Below, in pieces: positions 17,447 through 26,232 of a stretch of DNA of 64,000 bases. The notes beneath the pieces are model-generated. The model was not told where the DNA came from. It was given only the letters and a program-made list of their open reading frames with translations, and searched no databases. The stretch is from Rhizobium sp. (GTDB lineage Bacteria > Pseudomonadota > Gammaproteobacteria > Burkholderiales > Thiobacillaceae). The translations under genes were made by a program, and so were the position numbers. Location: assembly GCA_019459285.1 (NCBI GenBank), contig JAIBEL010000033.1, positions 18,646-82,645 on the forward strand, in the 5' to 3' direction. How positions within the stretch are numbered: the stretch's first letter is position 1; the number at the start of each line of letters is the position of its first letter.

Positions 17447-20400
17447 TCAAGGGTGGGCGCGCTGTCGCGACGCCTGGACGAAGGCCTGCAACCGGGCCCA
17501 TAAATCCGCCTTCAGCTGCGGGTGGTGCGCCGACACGTCGTGCTGGCAGGCGGGGTCGGTTTCCAGGTCGAACAGGCTGAGCACATGGCCTGTCTCGAGC
17601 GGTTGATAAACCAGTTTCCAGCGGCCGCTTCGGATCATGCGGTCCTTGGCGTCGAGGATGGCGTTGCAGTATTCGGACTTGATCGCCAGGGCGCCGCTGG
17701 CGCGATCCGGCACCTCCATCAGTTCCAGCAGGTTGGGATAGCGCAGGTGCGCATCCGGCAGGCCGGGAATATGCGCGATCCAGATGCCGGTTTCATTGAA
17801 GGCGTCGAGTTCGGGGCAGTCGCCGTCCAGCTCCATGCAGCCCGCGAGCGATACCCCGTCCACGCTGGCGACGGGCGGTGCTCCGACGAGTTCAAGCAAC
17901 GTGGGAGCAAGGTCGATCGAGCGCACCACCTGTTCCACCGTGCCGCGTGCCGGACGGCCGGGGGCGCGGATGACGAGTGGAATGCGTGGGCTGAAATCGC
18001 CGACGGCGGAATTGCCCTGTCCCCAGGTGTCGTGCTCGAAAAACTCCATGCCGTGGTCGGAGTAGACGACGATGATCGTATGGTCGGCCAGGCCGCAGAC
18101 CTCCAGATGCGCCAGCATCTTGCCGACTTCGTCGTCGAACTCCGCCACGCAGCCGTCGTACAAGTCGATGATCTGGTCGAGATCGAATTCCTCCCTGGGT
18201 GCGCCCTGGCGCCGGATGATTTCGAACGGGTCCGTGAGCCGGGCCATCGCGAATTTTGATTCGCCACCATAGCCCGAGTTGGCGAAGCGCGTATACCACG
18301 GCCATTCCGAGGCAAAGGGCGGGTGCGTGGTGGAGTAGAACACGTTGAGGAAGAACGGCTGTGCGTTTTCCGCCAGGCGCGACACCAGCCGCCGGGCGCG
18401 TTTGCCGAGCGGCTGCGTGAGTGGTACTCCGCCCAGGTAGTACACCTCGGGCAGAAGCAGCCGCCCCAGCCGGTTATGGACAAACAGGGAAACGAACAGG
18501 CGCAAATCCTTGGGGCCCTGACGGATAAGGTATTTCAGGTTCCACTGATCTTCCGGCAGGTCGGTGTAGTCGAAGCCGAAGGAGAATTTCCCCATGTCGG
18601 CACCGCACCAGTCCGAGATCGCCGCGGTACGATAGCCGGCCTGTTTCAGCCACACGGGCAGGGCATCCACGCTCAGCCGCGTGGCCTCGTGGTCCGCATA
18701 GTTGTCGCGGATGCCGTGGGTGTGGGGCCAGGTGCCGGTCAGCATGGAGATCAGGCTCGGCGCTGTGCGCGCGCACGGCACATAGCAGTTGGCGAAGAGT
18801 GCGCCGCGCTCGCCCAGTCGGTCGATATGGGGCGTCAGCATGCGGCGATACCCCAGCGCGCCCAAGCGGTCGGCGCGCAGCGTATCGGATCCGATCATGA
18901 GGATGTTGGGCTGCGAATCCGGCGTGCGCGCAGAACGCTTGCGCGGCGCGCGCGCCTCGGGTTGCCAGGCGGCCCACACGATCGTCCCGGCAAAGAATAG
19001 CGTGGCCGCCCACAGGGCCATCAGGGTGGCCAAGCGGTTTTCCTTCGCCAGCTGCCAGGAGGCCGCCACGAACAATAGCCCGATCAGGACGATCCCCAGA
19101 GTCTGCAACCGGACGATGCGTGCCGGCGTCATGGCATGCCAGAGTCGATAGAGCCGACTCATGCGGTAATGCATCGACGCCGCCAGCAGTCCGGGATTGA
19201 AACGCAGCTTGCGGATGAATTGCAGCCCGAAACCGCCGAGGATGCCGAGCAGTGCGGCGATGGCGGCCAGCCATGCCGACCAGCCTGTGCCCGTCACTGT
19301 GGCAAGCATGAAATAGAGCAGCACGCCGGCTCCCCCGGTGAAAAGCATGAGCGCAAAGGCCCAGGTCGTCAGGCGTGCCAGCGAAAACAGCGTATAGCGG
19401 CGGTAATGCTTGAGCACTTCGTCGCGAATGCGGGGACCGGTATGCGAAAAATCGAGCAGCGATTTGGCGAGCAGGGCGGCCGTGCCGATCCCGGCTACGC
19501 CCAAGGCGGGAAGCAGGCCGGTCCAGCGCGCGTCGCCGCTGGCGAACCAGGCGATCAGGCCGCAGACAGCGGTGAACAAGGCCAGCGATTCGGTGAGCAC
19601 GATGCCGCGGTCGGGGGGGAGTTCCAGATTCTTGCCGCGATGCCCCGACTCGCGGCAGCCCTGGATCTCGCCCAGTGCCGCCGCGGTGCGCACCCAGTAA
19701 AAACGCCGTTTGGCCCACGACAGACTGAATGCGCTGTGGGCGCCATACTCGGCCAGCTTGCGCCACATGTACAAGGGAACCGAGCCGCTGCCACGGAGGC
19801 GGGCGGTCGAGCGGGTTCGTTGATAGCTTTTTTTCAGGAGATAGCCGAGCCGGAGCCGTTCCGTATCGACATAGTGGTACTGCACGATGGCCGGCGCATA
19901 TTGACAGTGCTCGCCACGCGCCAGGGCACGCAATACGTATTCGCTGTCCTCGCCACCTCCGAGATCGTGGCCGTGCGGTCCCAGCTCGGTGGAAAACTGG
20001 CCGGCCAATTCAAACACGCGTCGGCGCACGACCAGATTGCCGCCGCCCGGTATCGGGCCAGCCTCGGCCGTGACGGCCCGTGGCGTATCGCCCTGGTCGT
20101 AGCGCGGAACCGGCAGCGGATAGATGCGGTAGGGGCCGTCGTCGTGTACCCAGGCAGGCTCGCTGCCATCCCAATCCGGCAAAATCCTTCCGCAGTAGAG
20201 GCCGGCCTCCGGCCAGTCCGTGGCGGCCTGCTCGATGGCCGCCAAATAGTTATCGTCCACCCGATGGTCGTCGTCCACCAGGGCAATGAGTTCGGTTTCG
20301 ATGGTCGGGATGGCGGCATTCAGCGCATGGGATTTCCCTGGTGTGGGTACGTCGAGCACCTGCAGCGGCAAACCGTTTTCGGTCGCCTGGCGAGCCTGGT

Positions 20401-20560
20401 ACGCCTGCATCTGCGCCACGGTGTCGTCGCTGCAGGCATTGGCCGCCACCAGGATGTGCACGGGCATAACGGGGCGGCGCGCCCGGTTGAGCGACGCCAG
20501 GGTCTTTTGCAGCAGGTCCGCCCGGTTGTGGGTGCAGATGAGGATGGTGAGCGCGGTCAC
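17447..20560 (-). CDS. GT2 glycosyltransferase–membrane–alkaline-phosphatase-superfamily (sulfatase-like) fusion protein
   Basis: A 1037-residue, three-part protein. Residues 1–260 form a GT2 domain (ILICTHNRADLL, VDDDH at 95–99, GGGEDSEYVLR at 201–211). Residues about 320–535 contain some six hydrophobic segments. Residues about 550–1000 form a sulfatase-like domain with the metal site GSDTLRADR (557–565), THPP (745–748) and YSDHG (833–837). The nucleophile region reads RTAPSLISMLTG, so Thr599 sits where type I sulfatases have Cys/Ser and Leu where they have Arg. That favours a phospho-transfer or hydrolase role over formylglycine sulfatase chemistry. It overlaps the upstream sulfotransferase by ATGA. 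The frame is unbroken throughout. Confidence 0.88.
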   Translation of the reverse strand: MTALTILICTHNRADLLQKTLASLNRARRPVMPVHILVAANACSDDTVAQMQAYQARQATENGLPLQVLDVPTPGKSHALNAAIPTIETELIALVDDDHRVDDNYLAAIEQAATDWPEAGLYCGRILPDWDGSEPAWVHDDGPYRIYPLPVPRYDQGDTPRAVTAEAGPIPGGGNLVVRRRVFELAGQFSTELGPHGHDLGGGEDSEYVLRALARGEHCQYAPAIVQYHYVDTERLRLGYLLKKSYQRTRSTARLRGSGSVPLYMWRKLAEYGAHSAFSLSWAKRRFYWVRTAAALGEIQGCRESGHRGKNLELPPDRGIVLTESLALFTAVCGLIAWFASGDARWTGLLPALGVAGIGTAALLAKSLLDFSHTGPRIRDEVLKHYRRYTLFSLARLTTWAFALMLFTGGAGVLLYFMLATVTGTGWSAWLAAIAALLGILGGFGLQFIRKLRFNPGLLAASMHYRMSRLYRLWHAMTPARIVRLQTLGIVLIGLLFVAASWQLAKENRLATLMALWAATLFFAGTIVWAAWQPEARAPRKRSARTPDSQPNILMIGSDTLRADRLGALGYRRMLTPHIDRLGERGALFANCYVPCARTAPSLISMLTGTWPHTHGIRDNYADHEATRLSVDALPVWLKQAGYRTAAISDWCGADMGKFSFGFDYTDLPEDQWNLKYLIRQGPKDLRLFVSLFVHNRLGRLLLPEVYYLGGVPLTQPLGKRARRLVSRLAENAQPFFLNVFYSTTHPPFASEWPWYTRFANSGYGGESKFAMARLTDPFEIIRRQGAPREEFDLDQIIDLYDGCVAEFDDEVGKMLAHLEVCGLADHTIIVVYSDHGMEFFEHDTWGQGNSAVGDFSPRIPLVIRAPGRPARGTVEQVVRSIDLAPTLLELVGAPPVASVDGVSLAGCMELDGDCPELDAFNETGIWIAHIPGLPDAHLRYPNLLELMEVPDRASGALAIKSEYCNAILDAKDRMIRSGRWKLVYQPLETGHVLSLFDLETDPACQHDVSAHHPQLKADLWARLQAFVQASRQRAHP

Positions 20561-21525
20561 GCGAGTGCCCGTCGGGTACGTTTCCAGAAACGGGTCAGTA
20601 CCTTGTTATGCAGGCGGTAGGCGGCTTTCACGGCGAGGGCGGGCGGCGTGCCCGGCGTGACCAGATCGTAGCCGAACTCGCGCAACGTCCTCCCGGCCAC
20701 GCTTTCGAAGGCCCTGATCTGGGCTGGCGTCATCTTGCTGCGCCATTTTCCCGCGTTGTCGGCTTTCAGGGGTTCATGCACCAGCGGGGTCTTGCCAGGG
20801 TCGTCCACCGACGTGACGGCAAACAGCTCGGCCGAGTAGGGTTCGCCCAGAAACGCGCAAATCCGTTGCATGCTGTCTTCGGGGTGCGCAAGCAAATCCT
20901 CGTAGCGCAACTCCATGTATTGCCGGGGCGGCAATTGGCTTCCCAGTGCGCGGCCTTTCTCCACGTAGCTCTCCCAGTATTCCGCCGCGAAATACGTGTT
21001 GTACACGGAGAAGTCGTGCTGTCTGCCGAACAGCGACAGGGCGACATCGCGCCCGTCGCGGATCAGATGCACGATCTGGGCATCGGGAAACCACTCGAGC
21101 AGCTTGGGGAGATGCATCACGTAATAGGGGGTCTTGTCGCCCCACCTGGATTTCCCTTCGCCTTGTGCGTTTTTCTCGAACAGCCCCGAGATGATCGCCG
21201 GCATCGTGTGCCGGCCTTCGGCATGAAGTTCTCGGGTCAACCGGTCGACATCGAATTTCACGCCGTGCAGATCGGTCTCCAGAAAGTCCCGGCTTTGTTC
21301 ATGCATGGCTTGCAGCACGCGACGGGTATTGTCCACCCGGCGGAGATCGCCAAAACTTTCCAGGTTGCGGTACAGCGGGATGAAGAAATGCGATTCCCCG
21401 GTGGGGAGCGAAATGTGCGGGTGATTGCGCAGCCGATACTGCAGCATGGTGGTGCCGGAGCGCGGTGCCCCGACGATGAAGATCGGGCCTTGCTGACGTG
21501 ATGGGGACGGGAAAGGCGAGGTCAC
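20557..21525 (-). CDS. PAPS-dependent sulfotransferase family protein
   Basis: A 322-residue protein with a textbook sulfotransferase P-loop, IFIVGAPRSGTTMLQYRLRN (about 15–34). The 3'-phosphate segment is IVHLIRDGRDVALSLFG, and ELRYEDLLAHPE is a typical downstream motif. The C-terminus is strongly basic. It lies directly upstream of the GT2–phosphatase-like fusion (ATGA overlap) and just downstream of a deacetylase (ATGA overlap). Among the three sulfotransferases in this window it looks closest to the classical Sulfotransfer_3 type. The substrate is probably the same glycan or a lipid-linked precursor. Confidence 0.87.
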   Translation of the reverse strand: MTSPFPSPSRQQGPIFIVGAPRSGTTMLQYRLRNHPHISLPTGESHFFIPLYRNLESFGDLRRVDNTRRVLQAMHEQSRDFLETDLHGVKFDVDRLTRELHAEGRHTMPAIISGLFEKNAQGEGKSRWGDKTPYYVMHLPKLLEWFPDAQIVHLIRDGRDVALSLFGRQHDFSVYNTYFAAEYWESYVEKGRALGSQLPPRQYMELRYEDLLAHPEDSMQRICAFLGEPYSAELFAVTSVDDPGKTPLVHEPLKADNAGKWRSKMTPAQIRAFESVAGRTLREFGYDLVTPGTPPALAVKAAYRLHNKVLTRFWKRTRRALA

Positions 21526-22364
21526 GTGGAGGTTCCAGTCAAACGAACGTATCTGAATAGGGTATGGGGCATGAGGCTGTATCGCGGGAAAACGGAGCGA
21601 ATACGCCAGTGCTGCCGCTGCACCCAGCGGTTTCGCTGCACCGCCTTGCGCCAGGTGTTCGCGTCATGCCTGGAGGCCAGCTGGCTCAATGTGTGCAATC
21701 GTACATCGGGCTGCTGGCGAAGCCATCGAAACAGATCCGAGAGTTGCTCGAGCGTCAACGGTGCATCGGTGCGCCCGGATTCCTGAAAGTCGTAATGGTG
21801 CATGACGGCCACGATGGCCAGATCGCCGTGCGGATGGCGTCGCGCTTCGGCGAGCGCCGGACGGAGTTCGGTGAGCTGACAGGTGCGCGGAAGCTCGGTG
21901 AGACGGCCGGATTCGACCGATCCGTGTTCGCTGCCCGCCGAGAGGTAGAGGAAACCCTGCTCGGACAGCACGGCAGCGGTGATGCGGTCGAAGGTATTGA
22001 ACGGCGGAACGAATCCCGGGATTGCACAACCAAATACCTGTCCAAGCGTCGCCCGGCCGGCCACGATTTTCTTCGTTTGCTCCGCCGGATCAAGGCCGGC
22101 GAATTCGGAAGGGAGGCTGGCCTCAGGTTGACAGGGGTCATGGCTGAACCCGTGCTGGGCGATTTCCATCCTGCCGGATTGCCATGCCTCGACGAGGTGA
22201 GGCACATCGTCGGCAGACAAGGCGTGCTGTCCGGCATGCGGAATGACCGCAAAGGTGGCACAAACATCGTGCATGGCCATGGCATGCAATATTCCGCGCT
22301 CAAGTGCATGGTCGCTGACCGCGGATGGATCATCGAAGCGAATGGCGACGTCGATCATGGTCAC
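21522..22364 (-). CDS. Putative polysaccharide deacetylase family protein
   Basis: A 280-residue protein with NodB-like motifs: AIRFDDPSAVSD at the N-terminus (Asp pair), EIAQHGFSHDP (two of the metal-binding His) and GFVPPFNTFDRIT. MHHYDFQESG near residue 190 is the likely counterpart of the C-terminal catalytic His. It has no signal peptide, so it may work in the cytoplasm on a nucleotide- or lipid-linked sugar. An alternative start two codons later (MIDVAIRF) is as good. Four-base overlaps join it to the GT2 gene upstream and to the sulfotransferase downstream. Confidence 0.68.
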   Translation of the reverse strand: MTMIDVAIRFDDPSAVSDHALERGILHAMAMHDVCATFAVIPHAGQHALSADDVPHLVEAWQSGRMEIAQHGFSHDPCQPEASLPSEFAGLDPAEQTKKIVAGRATLGQVFGCAIPGFVPPFNTFDRITAAVLSEQGFLYLSAGSEHGSVESGRLTELPRTCQLTELRPALAEARRHPHGDLAIVAVMHHYDFQESGRTDAPLTLEQLSDLFRWLRQQPDVRLHTLSQLASRHDANTWRKAVQRNRWVQRQHWRIRSVFPRYSLMPHTLFRYVRLTGTST

Positions 22365-23287
22365 GCCCCGGACCGGTTCCGGTAGCCTTGCAGGCTGCCC
22401 AGCGCATGGGCAGCATTCATCGCCTGGCGGATCAGCCCGGGCCGCCCGCTGATGGCCAGCTTCAATGTCCGGCCGCAGTGATTCAGAAACTGGGTGACCA
22501 TGAAAGGGGGCATCCCGAATAGCGTTTTAGGGTAATCAGGTAGGGCATACTGGCCATTCCGCACGCCAGCCAGATAATGAAGCCTCAGGAAATAGCTGGC
22601 TTTCAGTTTCCAGGGGTCCACGCTGTGTGTGACGGCCATATCAGGCCGATAGCGGATTCTTGTGCCTAGATCGAGAAGCGTGCGAAGCATCATGGCATCT
22701 TCGCCACCGCCGATTCCATCACCTTCGCGGTTGTACCGCAAATCGAAATGCAAATCAGGATGGTCGCGAAAGAGCTGCATTGCATAAGCCGTATTGCCGC
22801 TCCAGATGGGCGTTGAGGTGTCGCTAAGCCACTGGGGTGCCTTGCCGTGATCAAGCCGGCCAAGAAAACCAGCCACGTTGTCATCCAGCCAGGCCGGCCG
22901 GCCATATGGGCTGAAATCGATTTCGATGCGGCCACCTACGCATTGCGCACCTTCGTTCACGATGGCGTCGAAGGCTGCATTCAGGAAATCAGGCTGTGGA
23001 ATCTCATCATCATCGATGAATGCCAGTATGTCGCTCGAGATCGCTTCAGCCAACGCACGATTGCGTGCGGGCACGATGCCCGGTGCCGTTTCGGTCACAA
23101 AGCGGAGGGGAGTGCCGGGTTGTCGTTGCAGATGCGCCAATACTTCTAGCGTGTTGTCAGGGCTATTGTTGTTGATCGCCAGAATTTCGAAAGGAACGGG
23201 GCAAGTCTGAGCACGCATCGCCGCGACGAGTTTTTCCAGGCGGTCAGCACGGTTATAGGTACAAAAAGCGAAGGTAAGCACAGGCAT
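22361..23287 (-). CDS. Glycosyltransferase family 2
   Basis: A 308-residue GT-A enzyme with FAFCTYNRADRLEKLVAAM at the N-terminus, GIVPARNRALAEA, and the metal-binding FIDDDEIPQPDFL. A later GIGGGEDAMMLRTLL motif matches the GT2 domain of the fusion protein in the same gene train (GGGEDSEYVLR), so the two are likely distant paralogues. It has no membrane segment. It ends in an ATGA overlap with the deacetylase and is preceded by a 9-base gap to another GT2. Specificity is unknown. Confidence 0.9.
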   Translation of the reverse strand: MPVLTFAFCTYNRADRLEKLVAAMRAQTCPVPFEILAINNNSPDNTLEVLAHLQRQPGTPLRFVTETAPGIVPARNRALAEAISSDILAFIDDDEIPQPDFLNAAFDAIVNEGAQCVGGRIEIDFSPYGRPAWLDDNVAGFLGRLDHGKAPQWLSDTSTPIWSGNTAYAMQLFRDHPDLHFDLRYNREGDGIGGGEDAMMLRTLLDLGTRIRYRPDMAVTHSVDPWKLKASYFLRLHYLAGVRNGQYALPDYPKTLFGMPPFMVTQFLNHCGRTLKLAISGRPGLIRQAMNAAHALGSLQGYRNRSGA

Positions 23288-23296
23288 GACGATGGT

Positions 23297-24265
23297 TCAG
23301 ATGGAATTGCGCGTGCTGCGCCGGGTATCGATCATCCGGATCAGCGATTCGAATGCCGATGCAGGCAAGAAACTGGCCAGGATGTATTTGGCATCGCGTG
23401 CCTTCCATTCGGTCTTGCGGGACGCGCGACGGAACAGGCGCCGTGCGGAATCGGTATCGCGCCGCCAATGGCAGCGATAGGCCTCGGGCAGCAGCGAGCC
23501 ATATACCCGGTCATCACGTTCGGCCCGGCTGAGATGGGCGACCTGGGCGGGATGCCGGCGGACGAAGTCCTCGCGCACGGCAATGGCATCGAAGACCTGG
23601 CGCCAGCGCGGGATATGCGCATTGCCGCGCGGATAGCGGCGATAGAACGCCAGCACCTCGGGGACGCGCACCACTGTGGGCTGGAGGGCGAGCATGCGCA
23701 GCCACATGTCGTAGTCCATGGCAGTGGGCAGACGTTCCGAAAATCCGCGCAAGGTGTCGATAAGTTGACGTCGCACCAGGACGCCATTGATCGGCCATGG
23801 ACAGGATTGCAGGAACAGGCCGGCGGCATCCGATTGGACATAGTCGGGCGGGATGTAGGGATGGGTGCTGGCGGCGGCCTCCCCTACGTTTTGCCAGCCG
23901 CAATACGCCACATCGGCGAGAGTTTCCGTCATCGCGGCATGCAGCCGGTTGAGTGCGTCGGGGTGCCAGTAATCGTCCGCATCCAGAAACGCGACGAAAT
24001 TGCCACGCGCATGGGACAGGCCGTGATTGCGCGCCGCATAGGGACCGCTGTTGGTCTGGTGCAGCACGGTGATGCGGTCGGGGTTGCCTGCCGCCAGGCG
24101 TTCGACGATCCGCATGGACGCATCGTTCGACCCGTCGTCCACGACGATGAGTTCGACATTCCGGTAGCTTTGCTGCAGAACGCACTCGATCGCTTCTTCC
24201 ACGTAGGGCGCGGCGTTGTAGCAGGGCATGACAACGGAGATCAGCGTGGGGTCGAAGTTGTCCAT
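23297..24265 (-). CDS. Glycosyltransferase family 2, tandem paralogue A
   Basis: A 322-residue GT-A enzyme. Key segments are ISVVMPCYNAAPYVEEAI, IVVDDGSNDASM, NSGPYAARNHGLSHARG and VAFLDADDYWHP. It shares YCGWxNxG, a PYIPPDY/PFIPPEY-type segment, CxWPIxGxLVxxQLI and a DxDMWLRM/L block with the adjacent gene, so the two arose by tandem duplication. They have since diverged widely. The gap to its upstream neighbour is 10 bases, consistent with one transcript. The donor sugar is unknown. Confidence 0.9.
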   Translation of the reverse strand: MDNFDPTLISVVMPCYNAAPYVEEAIECVLQQSYRNVELIVVDDGSNDASMRIVERLAAGNPDRITVLHQTNSGPYAARNHGLSHARGNFVAFLDADDYWHPDALNRLHAAMTETLADVAYCGWQNVGEAAASTHPYIPPDYVQSDAAGLFLQSCPWPINGVLVRRQLIDTLRGFSERLPTAMDYDMWLRMLALQPTVVRVPEVLAFYRRYPRGNAHIPRWRQVFDAIAVREDFVRRHPAQVAHLSRAERDDRVYGSLLPEAYRCHWRRDTDSARRLFRRASRKTEWKARDAKYILASFLPASAFESLIRMIDTRRSTRNSI

Positions 24266-24275
24266 ACGGTTGTAT

Positions 24276-25223
24276 TTATGTATTCCGGTCTCGCAACCCG
24301 ATCAGCCTCCGATGCCAGGATTCGGGCAGCCAGGCGGGCAACATGTATTTCCAGTCGGTGAGTGTGCCATAGCCTTGTTTCATGACCGTACGAAAAATTT
24401 GCCGCGCGGCGGGCAGGTCACGCTGCCAGTAACACGCGTAACCGCGCTTGAGCAGTTCGCCTATCGTCAGATCGCGGATATGAGATTTTCCGAGTGAGGT
24501 GTCGAGCCCCGGATGGGCTGTCAGGAATTTCTGCTGAGCGCGCCAATGATTCATGGCGATCCTGGCTTTGTTTCGGGTGATCTGCTCTCCACCATGGTGA
24601 TGGTAATAGGCTAGTACGCGCGGCACGCGAACGAGTCGATGAATAGTGCCAAGACGAAGCCAGAGATCGAAATCCATACATGAGCTTAAAGTCTCGTCAA
24701 AGCAGCCCGCCTCCAGAATGAGCTGGCTGTGTACTAGCGCACCATGAATTGGCCAGCGGCATCCTCCAAGTAGCGACTCAATCTTGTTTTTATTTTCATA
24801 TTCGGGTGGGATGAATGGATCATCGCGTGCGCCTCCCAAGCCAATGTTCCGCCAGCCGCAATATGCGATTCCGGCAGCGGGATCGGCATTGAGCGCAGTC
24901 ACCATAGCGTCAAGAAATTCAGGGTGCCAGGTGTCGTCGGAATCCAGGAACGCAACATACGCCCCGCGTGCTTCCCGCAACGCGCGATTGCGAGCGGCTG
25001 CGGCTCCGGCGTTGACCTGCTGGAATATCCGTATGCGGTTGTCCTGAGCGGCAAAACGCTGGAGTGTTTGCCAGGAATGATCAGTAGAACCGTCGTCGAC
25101 GACCACCAGTTCCCAGTCACTTCGGGTTTGTGCCAGCACGCTGCCGATACTGATTGGCAAATAGGCTTCTGCGTTATAGCAGGGCATGACGATAGAAATG
25201 GTTTTGAGTCCGGTTTCAGTCAT
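24276..25223 (-). CDS. Glycosyltransferase family 2, tandem paralogue B
   Basis: A 315-residue GT-A enzyme, with ISIVMPCYNAEAYLPISIG, VVVDDGSTDHSWQ, NAGAAAARNRALREARG and VAFLDSDDTWHP. It is a tandem paralogue of the gene immediately downstream. The second half carries the shared DFDLWLRLG motif, and the C-terminal part has a YACYWQRDLPAARQIF segment resembling a single helical repeat, also present in paralogue A. It overlaps the methyltransferase gene by 8 bases. Parts of this gene are clearly less GC-rich than the rest of the locus. Confidence 0.9.
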   Translation of the reverse strand: MTETGLKTISIVMPCYNAEAYLPISIGSVLAQTRSDWELVVVDDGSTDHSWQTLQRFAAQDNRIRIFQQVNAGAAAARNRALREARGAYVAFLDSDDTWHPEFLDAMVTALNADPAAGIAYCGWRNIGLGGARDDPFIPPEYENKNKIESLLGGCRWPIHGALVHSQLILEAGCFDETLSSCMDFDLWLRLGTIHRLVRVPRVLAYYHHHGGEQITRNKARIAMNHWRAQQKFLTAHPGLDTSLGKSHIRDLTIGELLKRGYACYWQRDLPAARQIFRTVMKQGYGTLTDWKYMLPAWLPESWHRRLIGLRDRNT

Positions 25224-26232
25224 GCTTGGAGGCGGCCAATCGCCATAAAAGAGGAAGATGACTGAGTCGTTTTCTTAAAGCCCGGCTAATTCCTTGTCTA
25301 GTCAAGCTGGGATATTTTAAGGCGTGTACAAGCTGTGCAGAATAAGAAGGTTTTAGGTAGTGGAGTGTTTCTCGTGGCCCGGATAGGGGGGGAGCCAACT
25401 GGGACAAAGCATTATCCGGTCTTGCGAAAGCCCGAATTGCTTTACCAATGCCACCCTCCTCGGTGGTGTAAAGTCCTTCCTTGCACGAGAATACGCTAAA
25501 GCCTGCTCTCGCTATGAGATGGCGCAGTGAGGCCGGAGTGAAGTAGTTAATATGCGTAACAGGTTCGACGGGCAGCGGGGGGCGCTTCCAAATTTCCAAG
25601 GGAACTTCAATATAGAGCGTGCCAGTCTCCAGAAGGAAGGGCTTGAGGTTGGCAACAAGCTTAAAGGGCTCTGCCAGGTGTTCTAGAACGTGGCTACAAA
25701 TGATGGCGTCAAATCTTTGTCCTTGAGAGATGTCGCTCAAACTCTTTCCCATGTAATGGACCCCGGGTAGTGTTTCACCCGCGTAATCAACAAGGCAGCA
25801 ATGGTGGCCATCTGAGACGAATGGCCTTAACAACCGGCCATTGCCACCGCCGAAATCAAGTATCGATGCCTGTCGAGGGAGTAAAGGCTGCAGGTGTCGG
25901 TAGAGATCGGCAGCCCTATGTTCATCACTTTCCAGAACTCGAGATATTTCATTCCCTGTTTCGGGATCGGTCGCCAGGAATTTGTATTTGGCGTTGATGT
26001 CCTCTTCGCTAGGGCGGGGCAAGTAACAGACAAAACCGCATCTTTCACAGACCACGGAAGTTAGCGTAACGCTTGCCTCGCCTGGAAACCAGACCTTGAA
26101 TAACACAGTAAGACGCTTGTTGACATAGGGATTCATGCGGCCGACGTGCTCAGTGGAATAGGTTCGATCACCTAGTTTTCTCCACATTCTTCCATCGCAA
26201 GCGGGGCAGTTTGGATTTTGGTCCATTGTCAT
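25216..26232 (-). CDS. Class I SAM-dependent methyltransferase with N-terminal zinc-ribbon-like motif
   Basis: A 338-residue protein. The N-terminus has two CxxC pairs (CPACDGR near residue 9 and CERCGF near 63), which suggest a small zinc-binding module. The methyltransferase core has SILDFGGGNGRLLRPF as motif I and IICSHVLEHLAEP as motif IV, followed by TLYIEVPLE. This architecture is common for sugar C- or O-methyltransferases in glycan loci, where the zinc domain contacts the substrate. Its base composition is visibly AT-richer than the surrounding genes, which hints at later acquisition. It overlaps the deacetylase gene by four bases. Confidence 0.85.
   Translation of the reverse strand: MTMDQNPNCPACDGRMWRKLGDRTYSTEHVGRMNPYVNKRLTVLFKVWFPGEASVTLTSVVCERCGFVCYLPRPSEEDINAKYKFLATDPETGNEISRVLESDEHRAADLYRHLQPLLPRQASILDFGGGNGRLLRPFVSDGHHCCLVDYAGETLPGVHYMGKSLSDISQGQRFDAIICSHVLEHLAEPFKLVANLKPFLLETGTLYIEVPLEIWKRPPLPVEPVTHINYFTPASLRHLIARAGFSVFSCKEGLYTTEEGGIGKAIRAFARPDNALSQLAPPLSGPRETLHYLKPSYSAQLVHALKYPSLTRQGISRALRKRLSHLPLLWRLAASKHD

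Noticed and set aside
17447..20560. Reading the C-terminal domain of the fusion as an active formylglycine sulfatase
   Set aside because: The C/S-x-P-S-R signature is T-A-P-S-L here, so the residue to be modified is missing.
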